Source: Vulcanimicrobiota bacterium
Lineage (GTDB): Bacteria; Vulcanimicrobiota; Xenobia; Xenobiales; JADMJV01
Direction: 5' to 3'
Assembly: GCA_023447635.1 (NCBI GenBank)
Contig: JAEXNA010000134.1
Coordinates: 1-64,000, forward strand
DNA: 64,000 bases
The notes below the pieces were generated by a model. It was not told where the DNA came from. It ran no database searches and was given only the letters and a program-made list of their open reading frames with translations. Shown piece after piece: positions 1 to 10,636 of this stretch. The position numbers and the translations under genes were made by a program. Numbering within the stretch: the stretch's first letter is position 1; each line of letters opens with the position of its first letter.

Positions 1-810
1 TGCCGGTGACGGTGTCGCCGACGACGGCTCCGTTGACTACCGAGGTTGCGGTGACGGAGTCGACCACGTTGACGTCGCCGGTGTTGCTCACGTAGGCGTT
101 CGTGCCAGCGTTGATGGCGACGTTGTCGGTGTTGGTGAGCAGGCTCTGGGTGGTCGTTCCGATGCTGCCGCCGGCGCTGAGACCGAGGTCGACGGCGTTG
201 ACCGTGGCGGTGCCGTTACCGTCACCGTTGGTGATGATGTTGCCACCAGCGGTGAGGACAGCGTCATCAGCAGCGGTGATATTCTCGTTGACGGCGATGT
301 CAGAGCCGGCGCCGGCAGCGATGAGAGCGACGTCGTTGGCGCTGATAGCGTCGTTGACGTTGATGTCGCCACTGTTGGCCAGGCGGTAGTCGCCGCCCGC
401 GGTGTTGCCCTCTACTTCGTCACCTACATCGGCTCCGTTCACGACCGAGGTTGCGATGACGGAGTCGACCACGTTGACATCGCCAGTGTTGCTCACGTAG
501 GCGTTCGCGCCAGCGGTGATGGCGATATTGTCGGTGTTGGTGAGCAAACTTTGATTGGTCGTTCCGATACTGCCCCCGGCGCTGAGGCCGAGGTCGACAG
601 CGTTGACCGTGGCGGTACCGTTACCGTCACCGTTGGTGATGATGTTGCCGCCAGCGATGAGGACAGCGTCATCAGCGGCGGTGATATTCTCGTTGACGGC
701 GATGTCAGAGCCGGTGCCGGTAGCGATGAGAGCGACGTCGTTGGCGCTGATGGCGTCGTTGACGTTGATGTCGCCACTGTTGGCCAGGCGGTAGTCGCCA
801 CCCGCAGTGT
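1..810 (-). repeat. Near-identical 405-bp (135-aa) tandem repeats inside the exoprotein gene
   Basis: Positions 1-405 and 406-810 align base for base with a constant 405-bp offset and only scattered substitutions (for example 61 with 466 and 301 with 706). The unit is exactly 135 codons, so the frame is kept. It encodes a block with GGDYRLANSGDINVNDA, LIAGGNIIT and LGLSAGGSIGTTNQ motifs. A third, clearly diverged copy starts at 811. More copies may lie beyond the left edge. Near-identity of adjacent copies points to recent duplication or gene conversion. Confidence 0.9.
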
Positions 811-3800
811 TGCCGGTGACACGGTCGCCTACCGCTGCTCCGCCCGTCCCGGGCGTCACCGTGGTTGCGGTGACCGTGTCGATGATGGCCACGTCACCGG
901 TGTTCTGAACGTAGGCACTCGTACCAGCGTTGATGGCGATACCGGCGGTGACGGTATCGATGCTGTTAGTGGTCGAACCGATGCTCGTTCCAGCCTGCAG
1001 ACCGACTGCGCCGTCCGCCGCGATCGTCTCGCCCTGGGTCTGGGTGATGGCTCCAGTGCCAGCCTTTACGACTGCATTTCGGCCAGCGTCTACAGAACCG
1101 TCCATAACTACGCTGTTGAGCGCGATGAGTGACACATCTCTGCCCGCGATGGCATCGGTGTTCAGATTCAAAGTGCCGCCGGCCGCCTCGATGCGAAGGT
1201 CGTTAGCCGCGCGAGCGACCCCCACCGTTTCGATCACTCCAGTAACAGCAGCGATCGTCAGGTCGCCGACCGTGTCCCGGATATAGGCATCTCCACCGAT
1301 GCCGTCGCCGTTGGGGTCAGTGTCGACCGCGAGGGTCGCCACGTTGACAGAGAGAGGGTTGGTGGCAGTTCCGATCGTCTCACTGGCTGCCAGGCCCAGT
1401 CCGGTCGCGGTCACGGTGGAGCCGTTGTTGAACCTGATGCCGCCGTCGTTATTGTCGTCCTTGTCGGCCCGAATAACGAGGTCGCCGTCAACTGCTATGC
1501 TGCGATTCAAGATAACATCGTCGTCCGCCACGAGGTCAGCATCGCTGATGTCGCGATCGGGACGATTCTCGTTAATCTCGCTGGACAAGGTTAGAGAACC
1601 GCCACCAGCGGCTCTAAGCTGTAGGGTTCCGTCTACGCTGTTGCCTTCGACGGTTTCGAACACCCCGATGATGGGAGTGTTGGTCACAGTGACTCCGCCG
1701 GCCTCATCGCGGACGTTGACTCTGCCGCCGCTATTGAAAGCAAGATTTGTAGCACGGATGACGATAGAGTCGGCGTCCGTGATACCGGCTCCGATGCCTT
1801 GAGCGCCGGCAGACAAGCCGACGTTGGCTGCCGATACGACCGAAGTAGATCCGACCGTCTTAGCAATTCCACCCACGTTGTCGTTGTTCGAGTCCGCCCG
1901 AAGCACGACGTTGCCGGTAGCGGTTCTGACACCGTTGACAATGGTATAGTTCTCGACGTTGTTCGCGAGATTGATGTCGTCTCGGGCCGTGAGGTCGATG
2001 TCTCCGCGCGCCGAGACAGCTCCCTCGACGGTCAAGTCACCACCATCAGCAGCAATCTGCAAGGTCGTGAAAGCGTCAGCTCCGCTGACGATCTCGCGAA
2101 CGCCCTGCACGGACGAGGCGATGACCAGGTCGCCCGACAGGTCGACCACGTTCACGGAGCCGCGAGTGCTGTTGACGGAAAGTCTTTCCACGTTGACGCC
2201 GATGGCGCCGGGATTGCCCGGAGCGGCGGCGGTGCCGATATTTCCAGCTGCCGACAAACCTAGTTCGACCGCCGTGATATTTCCGACACCGGTGATGTTG
2301 CCGGTCAAGTTGTTATCAGCGTCCGCCCGGACGACAACGTTGCCAGTCGCTACATCCGTGGCCAGATCGACGCTTCGTACAGCCTGCTCGAGGGTCACAT
2401 TGTTGTCCGCGACAAGGTCGATGTTGCCGCCAGCTCGGATCTCGTCCGCTATGGTCAATGAGCCGCCACCCGCAGCACGCAGCTGCAGCGAACCGCCGAT
2501 CTCCGTTCCGGTGACCACATCGCCAACGGCGGTGACCTGGTTGACGAGGCGAAGACCACCGCTCTCGTCGCGAACATTGGCCAGGCCGGTGGTCTCCAGC
2601 GCGAGATCCGCGGTGGTGACGCTGATTGCGTTGTTGATCTCCGGGTTCACTCCCGCAGCAGGGACGAACTCTCCAATGCCGTTGGTGCCAGCGGATAGAC
2701 CGACCTGCGTTGCCGTGATCGTCGTGCCCGCGGCCTGGCGGATTCCTCCGGTAGCGTCGCCGTCGACAGCGCTGTTGTCCGCGCGAATCACCACGGTGTC
2801 GCCAGAGCTCAGGACGTTATTGTTGAGCGCGACATTTCTTTGAGCCTGGAGATCGATCTGACCATCTGCGCGCACCGCTCCTTGGACGATGAGGTCCGCA
2901 TTGGCAACACCGGTGGCTCCGTTGTCGTCAGCGGCGATGACCTGCAACTGCCCGCCCACCGCCTGAGTACCGGTCTGCGGCATGACGACCTGTTCGACGA
3001 CACCGGTGACCTGAGAGACGATAGTCAGTCCGTCGTTGGCGTCGCGCACTCTCGCGTTGCCGGTGGCTCTCACAGCCAGATTGCTGGCGTTGGTGTCGAA
3101 GGCGTCGGTGGCGCTAGCCCCCTGAACGCTACCGCCGTCCGCCCAGAGGCCGACATTGACGGCCTGGACTCTGGCTCCTTGCGCCTGGGTGATGCTTCCG
3201 GCTCCCGCACCGTCGCCAGCGATGACGGCGACGCTTCCGTTAGCCGTGTCGCGCGCCACGACGTTACCGTTGATGTTGAAGTTGACGTTGTCCTGGGCGA
3301 CCAGGTCGATGTCGCCAGCAGCCGTGACGAGGCCGTTGACGTTCAGGGTGCCGGCCGCCGCCTCGAGCTGGAGAGTTCCCGACGAGTCAGCCCCCGCCAC
3401 GGTCTCGTCGACGCCGGTGATGCTCGAGACGATGGTCAGGTCGCCGCTGTTGTCACGAATGTTGACGCTGCCTCCATTCGTGGTGCGCACGGCCAGATTG
3501 GTGACGTTGATGTCCAGAGGCGCGCCGCTAGGAGTGCCGATGTCTTCGCTGGCCACCAGGCCGAGGTTCTGGGCGTTGATGTTGCCAACGCCGCTGATGC
3601 CACCGCCCGTGGCGCCGGAGTTGTCATCGTCGGCACGAACGACCACGTTTCCGCTCGCGGTGATCGAACCGTTGATGATGACGTCGTCGTCAGCGACGAG
3701 GTCGGCATTCGTGATGCCGTTGAGAGTTGTACCCGACGCGATGGTCAGAGAGCCGCCATTGGCAACTTCAAGCTCCAGGTTTCCGTTGACGGTCGCGCCA

Positions 3801-6800
3801 GTGTTGTTGGAGACGGTTCGGTCAACTCCGGTTACAGAATTGATGACGGTCAGGCCTGCGCCAGCATTGGTGGCGTTGGTATCGAGAATGTTGGCAGAGC
3901 CAGTCGTCTCGAAGGCCAGATTGGTGGCATCGATATCGACAGCGTTGTCGTCGGTGCCGCCACCGGCGACGCCGATCCCGCCGTTGCCGGCCGACAGGCC
4001 AACGTTGGTAGCGCTGACCACGGCACCCTGCGTCTGCCTGATATTGCCGGAACCGTTGTTGTCGGAATCAGCAACAATCGCAACAGAACCATTGGCCGCA
4101 GTCGAGACCACGCTGGCGTCGAGCGAGATGTCTGTGGTAGCAGCCAGGTCGATATCTTCGGCCGCGGTGACCGCAGAGTTGACGTCGAGCGCACCGGCAG
4201 TGGATTCGATGACCGCGACCCCGCCGCTGGTCACTGCTCCGTTGACGTTGACGGGGCCGGACGAGGTGACTCGATAGTCACCTCCCGTAGTGTTGCCGGT
4301 GACGTTGTCAGCCGGATTGTTCACGGCGGCCACGCTGCCGACGATGTTGACGCCGCCGGTGTCGCTGACTCTAGCAGCACCTGTTCCGGAGGTCTCCACA
4401 GTCAAGTTGGTCGCGTTGATGTCGAGGGCATCCGTCGCGGAGGTGCCTCTGATTCCGCCGTTACCGGCCGAAAGACCTACCCCAGTTCCATTCACCGTCG
4501 CGCCAGCAGCTTGAGTGATGCCGCCCGTATTGTTGCCGTCTTGATCGGCACGGATGACGACGTTGTTCGTGTTCGCCGTGACGCTGGCGTTGAGCGCAAC
4601 ATTGTTGTCAGCGATCAGATCGACACCCGTTCCGGCGGTCAGTCCGGTCGAGACGGTCAGATTGGCGGTGTCGCCACCCTCGGCGCGAATCTGCAGAGAA
4701 CCGCCTGCTACAGGGCCAGCCGTCGGAGTGCTGACGCTCTCGAAGTCGAAGGGAGCCTGATTGTTGGTGCTGACGTTGCCAACTACGGTGACACCGCCAG
4801 CGGTGTCTCGAACGTTGGCAGAACCCGTCGTTTCTAGAGCGAGATTGTCAGCGTTGATGGCGATGGCGCCAGCAGTCGAGCCTGCAACTCCAATGCCATC
4901 GTTGCCTGCGGAAAGGCCTACCCCGCTGGCGGAGACCACGCCAGCGGTCTGTCTGATACCGCCCGTGCCGTCATTGTCCGAGTCGGCAATGATGACGACG
5001 TTGGTCCGATTTGCCGGACCGCTGGTGTTTGTTGTAGTCACGCTGGCGTTGAGCGCCACGTTATTCGCCGCGACAAGGTCCACCCCGCCGGTGTTGGGGG
5101 TCGCTGCACCGTTGGTCACGGCGGTATTGACTGCCAGGCTTCCGCCGGAGGCGATCACCTTGGCGCCTGCGCCGGATGCCGCGCCACTCACTGTTTGCTG
5201 GACTCCGGTCACGGAGCTCACGATCGCAAGGTCACCAGTCTGATCCTGGACCCGAACCTGGCTTCCCGCATTGTAGGAGAGCTGGTCGGCGCGGATCTGC
5301 AGATTGCCACCCTGTTCGCCGATGTTGCTTCCAACAGTCGTTCCACCGCCCTGGATCGGGGCGCCGCCCGTCTGAAGACCGATAGCATCGGCTGTCAGCA
5401 CGACTTCGCTCGTGGGACGGTTTGAAACGGTTGTGATTGTGGTTCCCGCGCCGGTGGTCTTGATAACGAGGTTGTCACCCGCGGTGATGTTGCTGCGAGT
5501 CACGAAGCTGCCCGTCGAGACAAGGTCGATCGACTCTCCGGCGGTCACAGGGGTACCGGGGTCAATGCTGAGCCCTCCATTGGCCACGTTGATGGCCAGG
5601 TCGTTGACCGCGGCGACGTTGTTGACGCTAGAACCGATTCCGTTGACGTTCCCAACCAGGGTCAGGTCACGCGGTACAGCAGGGGTAGCTGGGTTCGCTA
5701 CGGCGTTGATGTAGGCGTTGCCTTGCGTCTCGGAACCTGCCTCGCCTCCGGCGTTGACGGTCAGAGCGTTGGTGCTGATGTCAAAAGCGCCGCCTTGCGT
5801 GGCATCCAGCGAACCGATGTTACCGGCGGTCGTTTGTAGACCGACTCGTCCGCCACCGGTAGTGGTGACGACACCGCCCTGCACCTGTGTGATGTTCTGG
5901 CCAGCGCGTAGCACCACGTTTCCGCCGGACGTGATGTCCGCGAAGTTCGTGGTATCGTCGCCAGGAGCGAACGGCGTGCCATTGAGATTTGTGCCCGAAG
6001 CCATCGCAATGTTGCCGCTCGTAGCGAGCAGATCGACGAAGCCGTTGGACACGAGGTCTTGATTCAAGATGATGTTGTTCGTCGCGCTGATGCGGACATC
6101 GCCCACACTTGTACCACCCGTGACGATGTCGCGGACGACCGCAGTCGGCGAACCGGGCGCGGCTTGGAAGGCGAGCACAGCTTGGTCAAGGGTCAAAGAG
6201 CCGGTCGCGGCGAGATATACTCCGGCCGATCCGGCCTCGAAAGCGAGCCGACCAGCGGGAGAGGACGTGATTTCGATAGGATCCGCGGCAGAGCCGACTC
6301 CAACATCAGCGACCAACCCGATCTGGCCTGTTCCTTGCAGGGTGATGTCGTTACCCGCGCCGTCCAAGTCCACGATTCTACCTGGCGTCCCGGGCCCAGC
6401 GGGCGTGGTCGTATCGTTGAGCGCCTTAAGGATCAGAGTCGTCCCGTCTGCGACGGTGATGTCGCCCACGCCGATCTGTCCACGATTGGCAAGTCCGGCG
6501 TTGATGACCGTCAGGCCGCCAGCATTACCAGCAGCATTTCGCGTCCGCACTTCAGTGCTAACAGGATTGAACGTCAGAGTCGCGCCGTTGGTAACATCGC
6601 GAAGACCGACGGCGCCATCATTCGTGGTGACGTCGAGAAGCTCGAGGGTACCGCTTCCTCCTTGCAGATCGAGTCCGATTCTAGCACCTACTTGGGTCGT
6701 CTCAGCGACAAGGGCTCGAGCGATGATGTCGAACGGGAGGGGGGTGCCGAAGGTAATCTCTCCCGCCGCACTGATGCTCTCAAAGCCGCCGATGTCGCCG

Positions 6801-8989
6801 CGAGTGGCCGTGAGCGAAATCAAGCCGTTTCTCGCCGTCACATCCTCACGCTCGCCGGAGCGGTCCTGCAGACTTCCTGCGGTGAGACTTACCACCGCTC
6901 CCAGGCTATCGGCTTGAACTGAATTGAAGCCACCGTCTCCGCTCGCGGGCGCTGAAGCCGCCCCTTTACCTACACCAAGCAGACGGTCGGTGACTAAGGT
7001 GATGTTGCCTGCGGAGGAGAAGAGCCCCGGATCTCGCTGTCCGGAGCCGCCCGCGTTGTTCTGCTCATTGTCGAATCTTTCGACCCTGACCTGGTCGCGT
7101 ATGTTGAACGCACCGCCATTGAGTGTAGCAGCGGGCGTCGTGTCTCTAAGCACGACGTTGCCCGATGCAATCGCCGTCAAATCCTGTTCATAAACAGTGC
7201 CAGAGGCGACGAGATCGCCCAAATTCGAGGCAAGAAATTCAGTGACAGTGGCTCTACGCGCGAAGTTGGCATCGACGGAGCCGACTCGGTCCTGGACGCG
7301 GGTCGCGATGTCTCGACCAGTGGCGTTGATGTTGTCCGAATAAGTGGAACCTGTTGCGGCTGCGAACGCACCATTGTTGCCAGCGGCGGCAACACCCCCT
7401 GCCGTCGCCGCTGTTCCGAGAGCGGCACCTCCACGGGCGTTCACACCGATATCGATATCATCGGCTTTCAGCGCGCCTCCCAGGTTCGTTCCTGGGGCGC
7501 TGGTCAGGTCGCGCGAGTAGACGCCGCCCGTAGCGCCGGTCAGGATGTCGATGCTTCGAACGTTCACGGTATCATTGCCCAGGTAGACGCTTCCGTCAGC
7601 CTGCGTGACACCAGCGTCGAGCACAAGGTGATTCACGCTGTTCTGCATCACGATCTCGCGTGCGCCATTGACTTCGAATCTTATGTGACGGTTGGCCTGG
7701 AGTGTGATGACGCTGGCCGTGAGACCCTCCAGGAAGTCAACTCCGATACGCTGGTCGGTGTCAGCGACGCCGCCGGCGCCAACGATGTTCGTGTTCACAT
7801 TACCGTCAACGATGATGATGTCATAAGGGTCAAGGAGAAACGCACCGGCTACACCATTGGCCGCACCCAGTTCAATGTCTGAGGCGAGATTGAAATATTT
7901 GCCCGAGAACTCGATAAAGCCGCCGTCGCCCTTCAGGCCGCCTTGAGCGGACAGCTCCGAGCCTTTGAGGCCGACGATCTTACCGCCGACTTCGCCTTCG
8001 ACGCGACCCAGATTGGACAGGGCGAACACGTCTCCGCCGTCGGAGTTGACGCCCCTGCCGTCAGCCGCGGTGACCGAGTGCTCGCCGAGCACGGTCAGGC
8101 GAGCGGAATCGAGCGTAACCGTCCCAGCATCCTTGCCGTTCCGCCCGTCAGCACGAATGGTGCCGCCCTGGTAGACGCTGCCGCTGCCCCCCTCGAGGGC
8201 GACGGTTCCGTCGGGACGGGTGATCAGACCGGTCGCCCGGTCTTCCACGCCGAGCATGTCGGAGAGCACGGCCGAAACGGTGCCGCGGGGCAGCACGACG
8301 GTGCCGGCTTCACCCTTGATGGCGTCGATCTGGTAGTTGATCAGGTTGCGACCGTCGAAGCTCAGGGTGGTCTTCTCGCCACCGGCCAGCAGCACCTTAC
8401 CGAGGTTGGCGACGATCAGCCCTTCGTTGGACACCAGCGGAGCGGTGAGCACGGCGTAGCCGCCCTCGGAGATGGTGATGGTGCCCTGGTTGACGATGGA
8501 GGCAAGCTCTTTGTGCTTGTCCTGCTCGAACTTGTAGTTCCCCTTGAGGAAGTCCTGATCGGAGATCCCCAGGGTCGAAACGACCAGGCCGCCCACGTTG
8601 ACCTGCGAGCCCGGACCAAAGAGCACGCCGTTGGGGTTGATCAGCCAGACGTTACCGTTGGCTTTGAGCGAACCGAGGATCTGCGAAGGGTCCTGGCCGG
8701 TCACCCGGTTCAGGATGACCGCCATCTGGTTGGGCTGCAGGAACTGCACCGCTTCCTTGGCGCCGATCGAGAACGAGTCCCAGTTGACGATCGCCTGCTG
8801 GGTCAGCTGCTCGACGGTCATGCTGCCGCCGACCTGGCCGATGTTGACCTGCCCGGCTTTGACCTGCGGTCCGCTGGGGTTGGCCAGGGCCGCCGTGGTG
8901 AGGGCGGCCATAATCATGGCGGTCAGAGTCTTCTTTGAACGGGCGAAGGGGTTCTTCCTCAACGAGTTCTTACGCAGCAGGTTTCTCAT
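1..8989 (-). CDS. Two-partner secretion exoprotein (TpsA, filamentous-haemagglutinin-like), C-terminus beyond window
   Basis: This is a very large secreted adhesin-like exoprotein. The reading frame is open from an ATG at 8989 to the left edge, giving at least 2,996 codons, so the C-terminus is missing. Residues 1-36 hold a basic stretch and a hydrophobic core (TAMIMAALTTAALA) typical of an extended signal peptide. The next ~220 residues form the TPS/haemagg_act domain, with the hallmark NPNGVLFGPGSQVNVGG and an ANGNVWLINPNG lead-in. The rest is repeat-rich, Asn/Asp/Gly/Val/Ala-dominated sequence expected to fold as a right-handed beta-helix. A degenerate unit containing GLSAG recurs about every 405-480 bp in the left 6 kb. 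A GGA-type ribosome site precedes the start and the transporter gene ends 60 bp upstream, so the two form a tpsB-tpsA operon. Adhesion, autoaggregation or contact toxicity are all possible; the missing C-terminus would decide. Confidence 0.9.
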   Translation of the reverse strand, partial: MRNLLRKNSLRKNPFARSKKTLTAMIMAALTTAALANPSGPQVKAGQVNIGQVGGSMTVEQLTQQAIVNWDSFSIGAKEAVQFLQPNQMAVILNRVTGQDPSQILGSLKANGNVWLINPNGVLFGPGSQVNVGGLVVSTLGISDQDFLKGNYKFEQDKHKELASIVNQGTITISEGGYAVLTAPLVSNEGLIVANLGKVLLAGGEKTTLSFDGRNLINYQIDAIKGEAGTVVLPRGTVSAVLSDMLGVEDRATGLITRPDGTVALEGGSGSVYQGGTIRADGRNGKDAGTVTLDSARLTVLGEHSVTAADGRGVNSDGGDVFALSNLGRVEGEVGGKIVGLKGSELSAQGGLKGDGGFIEFSGKYFNLASDIELGAANGVAGAFLLDPYDIIIVDGNVNTNIVGAGGVADTDQRIGVDFLEGLTASVITLQANRHIRFEVNGAREIVMQNSVNHLVLDAGVTQADGSVYLGNDTVNVRSIDILTGATGGVYSRDLTSAPGTNLGGALKADDIDIGVNARGGAALGTAATAGGVAAAGNNGAFAAATGSTYSDNINATGRDIATRVQDRVGSVDANFARRATVTEFLASNLGDLVASGTVYEQDLTAIASGNVVLRDTTPAATLNGGAFNIRDQVRVERFDNEQNNAGGSGQRDPGLFSSAGNITLVTDRLLGVGKGAASAPASGDGGFNSVQADSLGAVVSLTAGSLQDRSGEREDVTARNGLISLTATRGDIGGFESISAAGEITFGTPLPFDIIARALVAETTQVGARIGLDLQGGSGTLELLDVTTNDGAVGLRDVTNGATLTFNPVSTEVRTRNAAGNAGGLTVINAGLANRGQIGVGDITVADGTTLILKALNDTTTPAGPGTPGRIVDLDGAGNDITLQGTGQIGLVADVGVGSAADPIEITSSPAGRLAFEAGSAGVYLAATGSLTLDQAVLAFQAAPGSPTAVVRDIVTGGTSVGDVRISATNNIILNQDLVSNGFVDLLATSGNIAMASGTNLNGTPFAPGDDTTNFADITSGGNVVLRAGQNITQVQGGVVTTTGGGRVGLQTTAGNIGSLDATQGGAFDISTNALTVNAGGEAGSETQGNAYINAVANPATPAVPRDLTLVGNVNGIGSSVNNVAAVNDLAINVANGGLSIDPGTPVTAGESIDLVSTGSFVTRSNITAGDNLVIKTTGAGTTITTVSNRPTSEVVLTADAIGLQTGGAPIQGGGTTVGSNIGEQGGNLQIRADQLSYNAGSQVRVQDQTGDLAIVSSVTGVQQTVSGAASGAGAKVIASGGSLAVNTAVTNGAATPNTGGVDLVAANNVALNASVTTTNTSGPANRTNVVIIADSDNDGTGGIRQTAGVVSASGVGLSAGNDGIGVAGSTAGAIAINADNLALETTGSANVRDTAGGVTVVGNVSTNNQAPFDFESVSTPTAGPVAGGSLQIRAEGGDTANLTVSTGLTAGTGVDLIADNNVALNASVTANTNNVVIRADQDGNNTGGITQAAGATVNGTGVGLSAGNGGIRGTSATDALDINATNLTVETSGTGAARVSDTGGVNIVGSVAAVNNPADNVTGNTTGGDYRVTSSGPVNVNGAVTSGGVAVIESTAGALDVNSAVTAAEDIDLAATTDISLDASVVSTAANGSVAIVADSDNNGSGNIRQTQGAVVSATNVGLSAGNGGIGVAGGGTDDNAVDIDATNLAFETTGSANILDTNATNAGAGLTVINSVTGVDRTVSNNTGATVNGNLELEVANGGSLTIASGTTLNGITNADLVADDDVIINGSITASGNVVVRADDDNSGATGGGISGVGNINAQNLGLVASEDIGTPSGAPLDINVTNLAVRTTNGGSVNIRDNSGDLTIVSSITGVDETVAGADSSGTLQLEAAAGTLNVNGLVTAAGDIDLVAQDNVNFNINGNVVARDTANGSVAVIAGDGAGAGSITQAQGARVQAVNVGLWADGGSVQGASATDAFDTNASNLAVRATGNARVRDANDGLTIVSQVTGVVEQVVMPQTGTQAVGGQLQVIAADDNGATGVANADLIVQGAVRADGQIDLQAQRNVALNNNVLSSGDTVVIRADNSAVDGDATGGIRQAAGTTITATQVGLSAGTNGIGEFVPAAGVNPEINNAISVTTADLALETTGLANVRDESGGLRLVNQVTAVGDVVTGTEIGGSLQLRAAGGGSLTIADEIRAGGNIDLVADNNVTLEQAVRSVDLATDVATGNVVVRADADNNLTGNITGVGNITAVELGLSAAGNIGTAAAPGNPGAIGVNVERLSVNSTRGSVNVVDLSGDLVIASSVQGVREIVSGADAFTTLQIAADGGDLTVEGAVSARGDIDLTARDDINLANNVENYTIVNGVRTATGNVVLRADSNNDNVGGIAKTVGSTSVVSAANVGLSAGAQGIGAGITDADSIVIRATNLAFNSGGRVNVRDEAGGVTVTNTPIIGVFETVEGNSVDGTLQLRAAGGGSLTLSSEINENRPDRDISDADLVADDDVILNRSIAVDGDLVIRADKDDNNDGGIRFNNGSTVTATGLGLAASETIGTATNPLSVNVATLAVDTDPNGDGIGGDAYIRDTVGDLTIAAVTGVIETVGVARAANDLRIEAAGGTLNLNTDAIAGRDVSLIALNSVVMDGSVDAGRNAVVKAGTGAITQTQGETIAADGAVGLQAGTSIGSTTNSIDTVTAGIAINAGTSAYVQNTGDVAIIDTVTATTVTPGTGGAAVGDRVTGNTAGGDYRLANSGDINVNDAISANDVALIATGTGSDIAVNENITAADDAVLIAGGNIITNGDGNGTATVNAVDLGLSAGGSIGTTNQSLLTNTDNIAITAGANAYVSNTGDVNVVDSVIATSVVNGADVGDEVEGNTAGGDYRLANSGDINVNDAISANDVALIAAGAGSDIAVNENITAADDAVLTAGGNIITNGDGNGTATVNAVDLGLSAGGSIGTTTQSLLTNTDNVAINAGTNAYVSNTGDVNVVDSVTATSVVNGAVVGDTVTG

Positions 8990-9049
8990 GGTTCTTGGTA
9001 TCCTTAGGTCCTAGGTTTCGTCTTTTTCTCTAGAAGGGTGATGGTCTGA

Positions 9050-10636
9050 TTAGAAGCGCTTGCTGAAAATCAGGTAGGGGACGGGGTCGTTGTCGTCGGG
9101 GTCGGTCACTTCGTTGTTGCCGAGCGGGAAGCCGACCTCGGCGCGGATATAGGTCTCCTCCGGGAGACGGAAGTGCAGGCCGAAGCCGGCGCCGGTGAGC
9201 GACGTGTTGTTGATCTCACCGGGGAAGGGGCGCTTGAGGTAGCCCGCGCCGTGGTCGAGGAAGACACCGAACTGGAACAGCTCGCGGTCGCTCTCGATGG
9301 GGGCCCAGCGCAGCTCGGCGTTGACGTTGTAGCCGGCGTCGGCCAGGTAGGCCGACTGCACGTAGCCGCGCACCGTGCTGATACCGCCCAATCCGTACTG
9401 CTCTGCGTAGGGCAGCGGCGCGAAGGCGGCCTGATGCGAACCGCGCAGAATGCCGTAGAACTGGTCGCTGAAGCGCTGCACGCGGGCCAGGTCGAAGTTC
9501 AGCTTGGTGAATCCGCCGCCGGCCTGGCGCGAGGTCAGCGGGTCGTTAGGCGACAGGCCGCCCAGCACGTTGCCCAGATCCTGGGTGATGCGGGCGCCGC
9601 CGAAGTTGCGACCGTTGCCGGAGTTCCAGTCGCCGCGAACGCCCAGCACGACCTCGCGCAGACGGTCCTCGGATAACTGGGTGCCCAGGATGGTGTTGTT
9701 GATGTCCTGGTAGACGAAGCCGCCGCTGAGGTAGAGGTTCTTGTCGGTGTCGCGGATCAGCGGATGCTCGACCAGCAGGCTCAGCACGTCGGCATCGCCG
9801 CGGATGTCGAGAATCTGCAGCTCGCGTCCGACCTGGAAGGCCGAGTTGGCGTAGCCGAAGTTCAGTTGGGTGCCCTTGTTGTTCAGCGGAGTGCTGTAGT
9901 TGAGGTTGAACAGGTCGACACCCTGGACGTCGGCGTTGAGCAGGTCCGAGTCGACGTAGCGCAGCGTCAGAACATCGGCGCGGTTGGTCAGGTTGCCCCA
10001 TTCGAAAGTTCCGCCCAGACGGTTGCGGCCGGTGAAGCGGGCACCCAGATTGTTGTAATCGATGGTGAAGTGGGTCGGCAGGTCGTCTTCCACCTGGACC
10101 AGCAGATCCACCGATTCCTGGTTCTCGCCGGCGCGCACGATCGACTTGGCGTCCAGGTCCATATTGTCGTTGAGCAGCAGCAATTGGCGCTGCAGGACGC
10201 TGCGACGGGGCAGGCCACCCTTGGCGTCTTCGGCGACCGGTTCGAGCATCCACTTGATGTAGTCGTCCGAGTACCGCTTGTTGCCCTCGATGGCGATGTC
10301 GTCGAGATTGGACTCGACCACCTTGATGGTGACGGTGCCGTCGCCGAGCTCCTGCTTGGGAAGGTAGGCCGAGACCGTGAAGTAGTCGCGGGCGCGGTAC
10401 AGCTCGGCCACGGCCTGAGCGGCGGCCTCGAGTTCGGCGAAGGTCAGCGGACGCCCGCGATACGGGGCCAGGACCGCCTCGGCTTCAGAGGGATTGAGCG
10501 TCTTCATCCCCTCTACCACGAACTGATTGACCTCGACCGTGGCGGCGGCCGGCGTGACCGGCTGGGCGGCTGCAGGCCACATCGCCGAGAACATCAGCAC
10601 ACTGGCGGCCAGGCCTCGCAAAAACGTCTTCTTCAT
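9050..10636 (-). CDS. Two-partner secretion outer-membrane transporter (TpsB, ShlB/FhaC family)
   Basis: This Omp85-superfamily pore carries the neighbouring exoprotein across the outer membrane. The 528-aa product has a cleavable signal peptide ending near AAAQP (residue ~25). Two POTRA-like modules follow at ~35-200: the first contains VNQFVVEGMKTLNPSEAE, the second IEGNKRYSDDYIKWML. A 16-strand beta-barrel region covers ~200-528. The conserved L6 lid motif is seen as GGISTVRGY, and the chain ends in a terminal Phe (FSKRF) as expected for barrel insertion. Length is normal for the family. An AAGAGG ribosome site lies ~10 bp before the ATG. It is the first gene of a transporter-exoprotein operon. 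Its presence is the best evidence for an outer membrane in this organism. Confidence 0.95.
   Translation of the reverse strand: MKKTFLRGLAASVLMFSAMWPAAAQPVTPAAATVEVNQFVVEGMKTLNPSEAEAVLAPYRGRPLTFAELEAAAQAVAELYRARDYFTVSAYLPKQELGDGTVTIKVVESNLDDIAIEGNKRYSDDYIKWMLEPVAEDAKGGLPRRSVLQRQLLLLNDNMDLDAKSIVRAGENQESVDLLVQVEDDLPTHFTIDYNNLGARFTGRNRLGGTFEWGNLTNRADVLTLRYVDSDLLNADVQGVDLFNLNYSTPLNNKGTQLNFGYANSAFQVGRELQILDIRGDADVLSLLVEHPLIRDTDKNLYLSGGFVYQDINNTILGTQLSEDRLREVVLGVRGDWNSGNGRNFGGARITQDLGNVLGGLSPNDPLTSRQAGGGFTKLNFDLARVQRFSDQFYGILRGSHQAAFAPLPYAEQYGLGGISTVRGYVQSAYLADAGYNVNAELRWAPIESDRELFQFGVFLDHGAGYLKRPFPGEINNTSLTGAGFGLHFRLPEETYIRAEVGFPLGNNEVTDPDDNDPVPYLIFSKRF

Noticed and set aside
551..1132. Plus-strand open frame (193 codons) in the repeat region
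   Set aside because: Same antisense effect of the 405-bp repeats; no independent support.
2840..4837. 665-aa plus-strand open frame opposite the exoprotein gene
   Set aside because: It is antisense to a clear TPS exoprotein frame. Its Asp/Val/Gly/Arg-rich sequence is the mirror of the repeat codons, and it has no ribosome site or recognisable domain.
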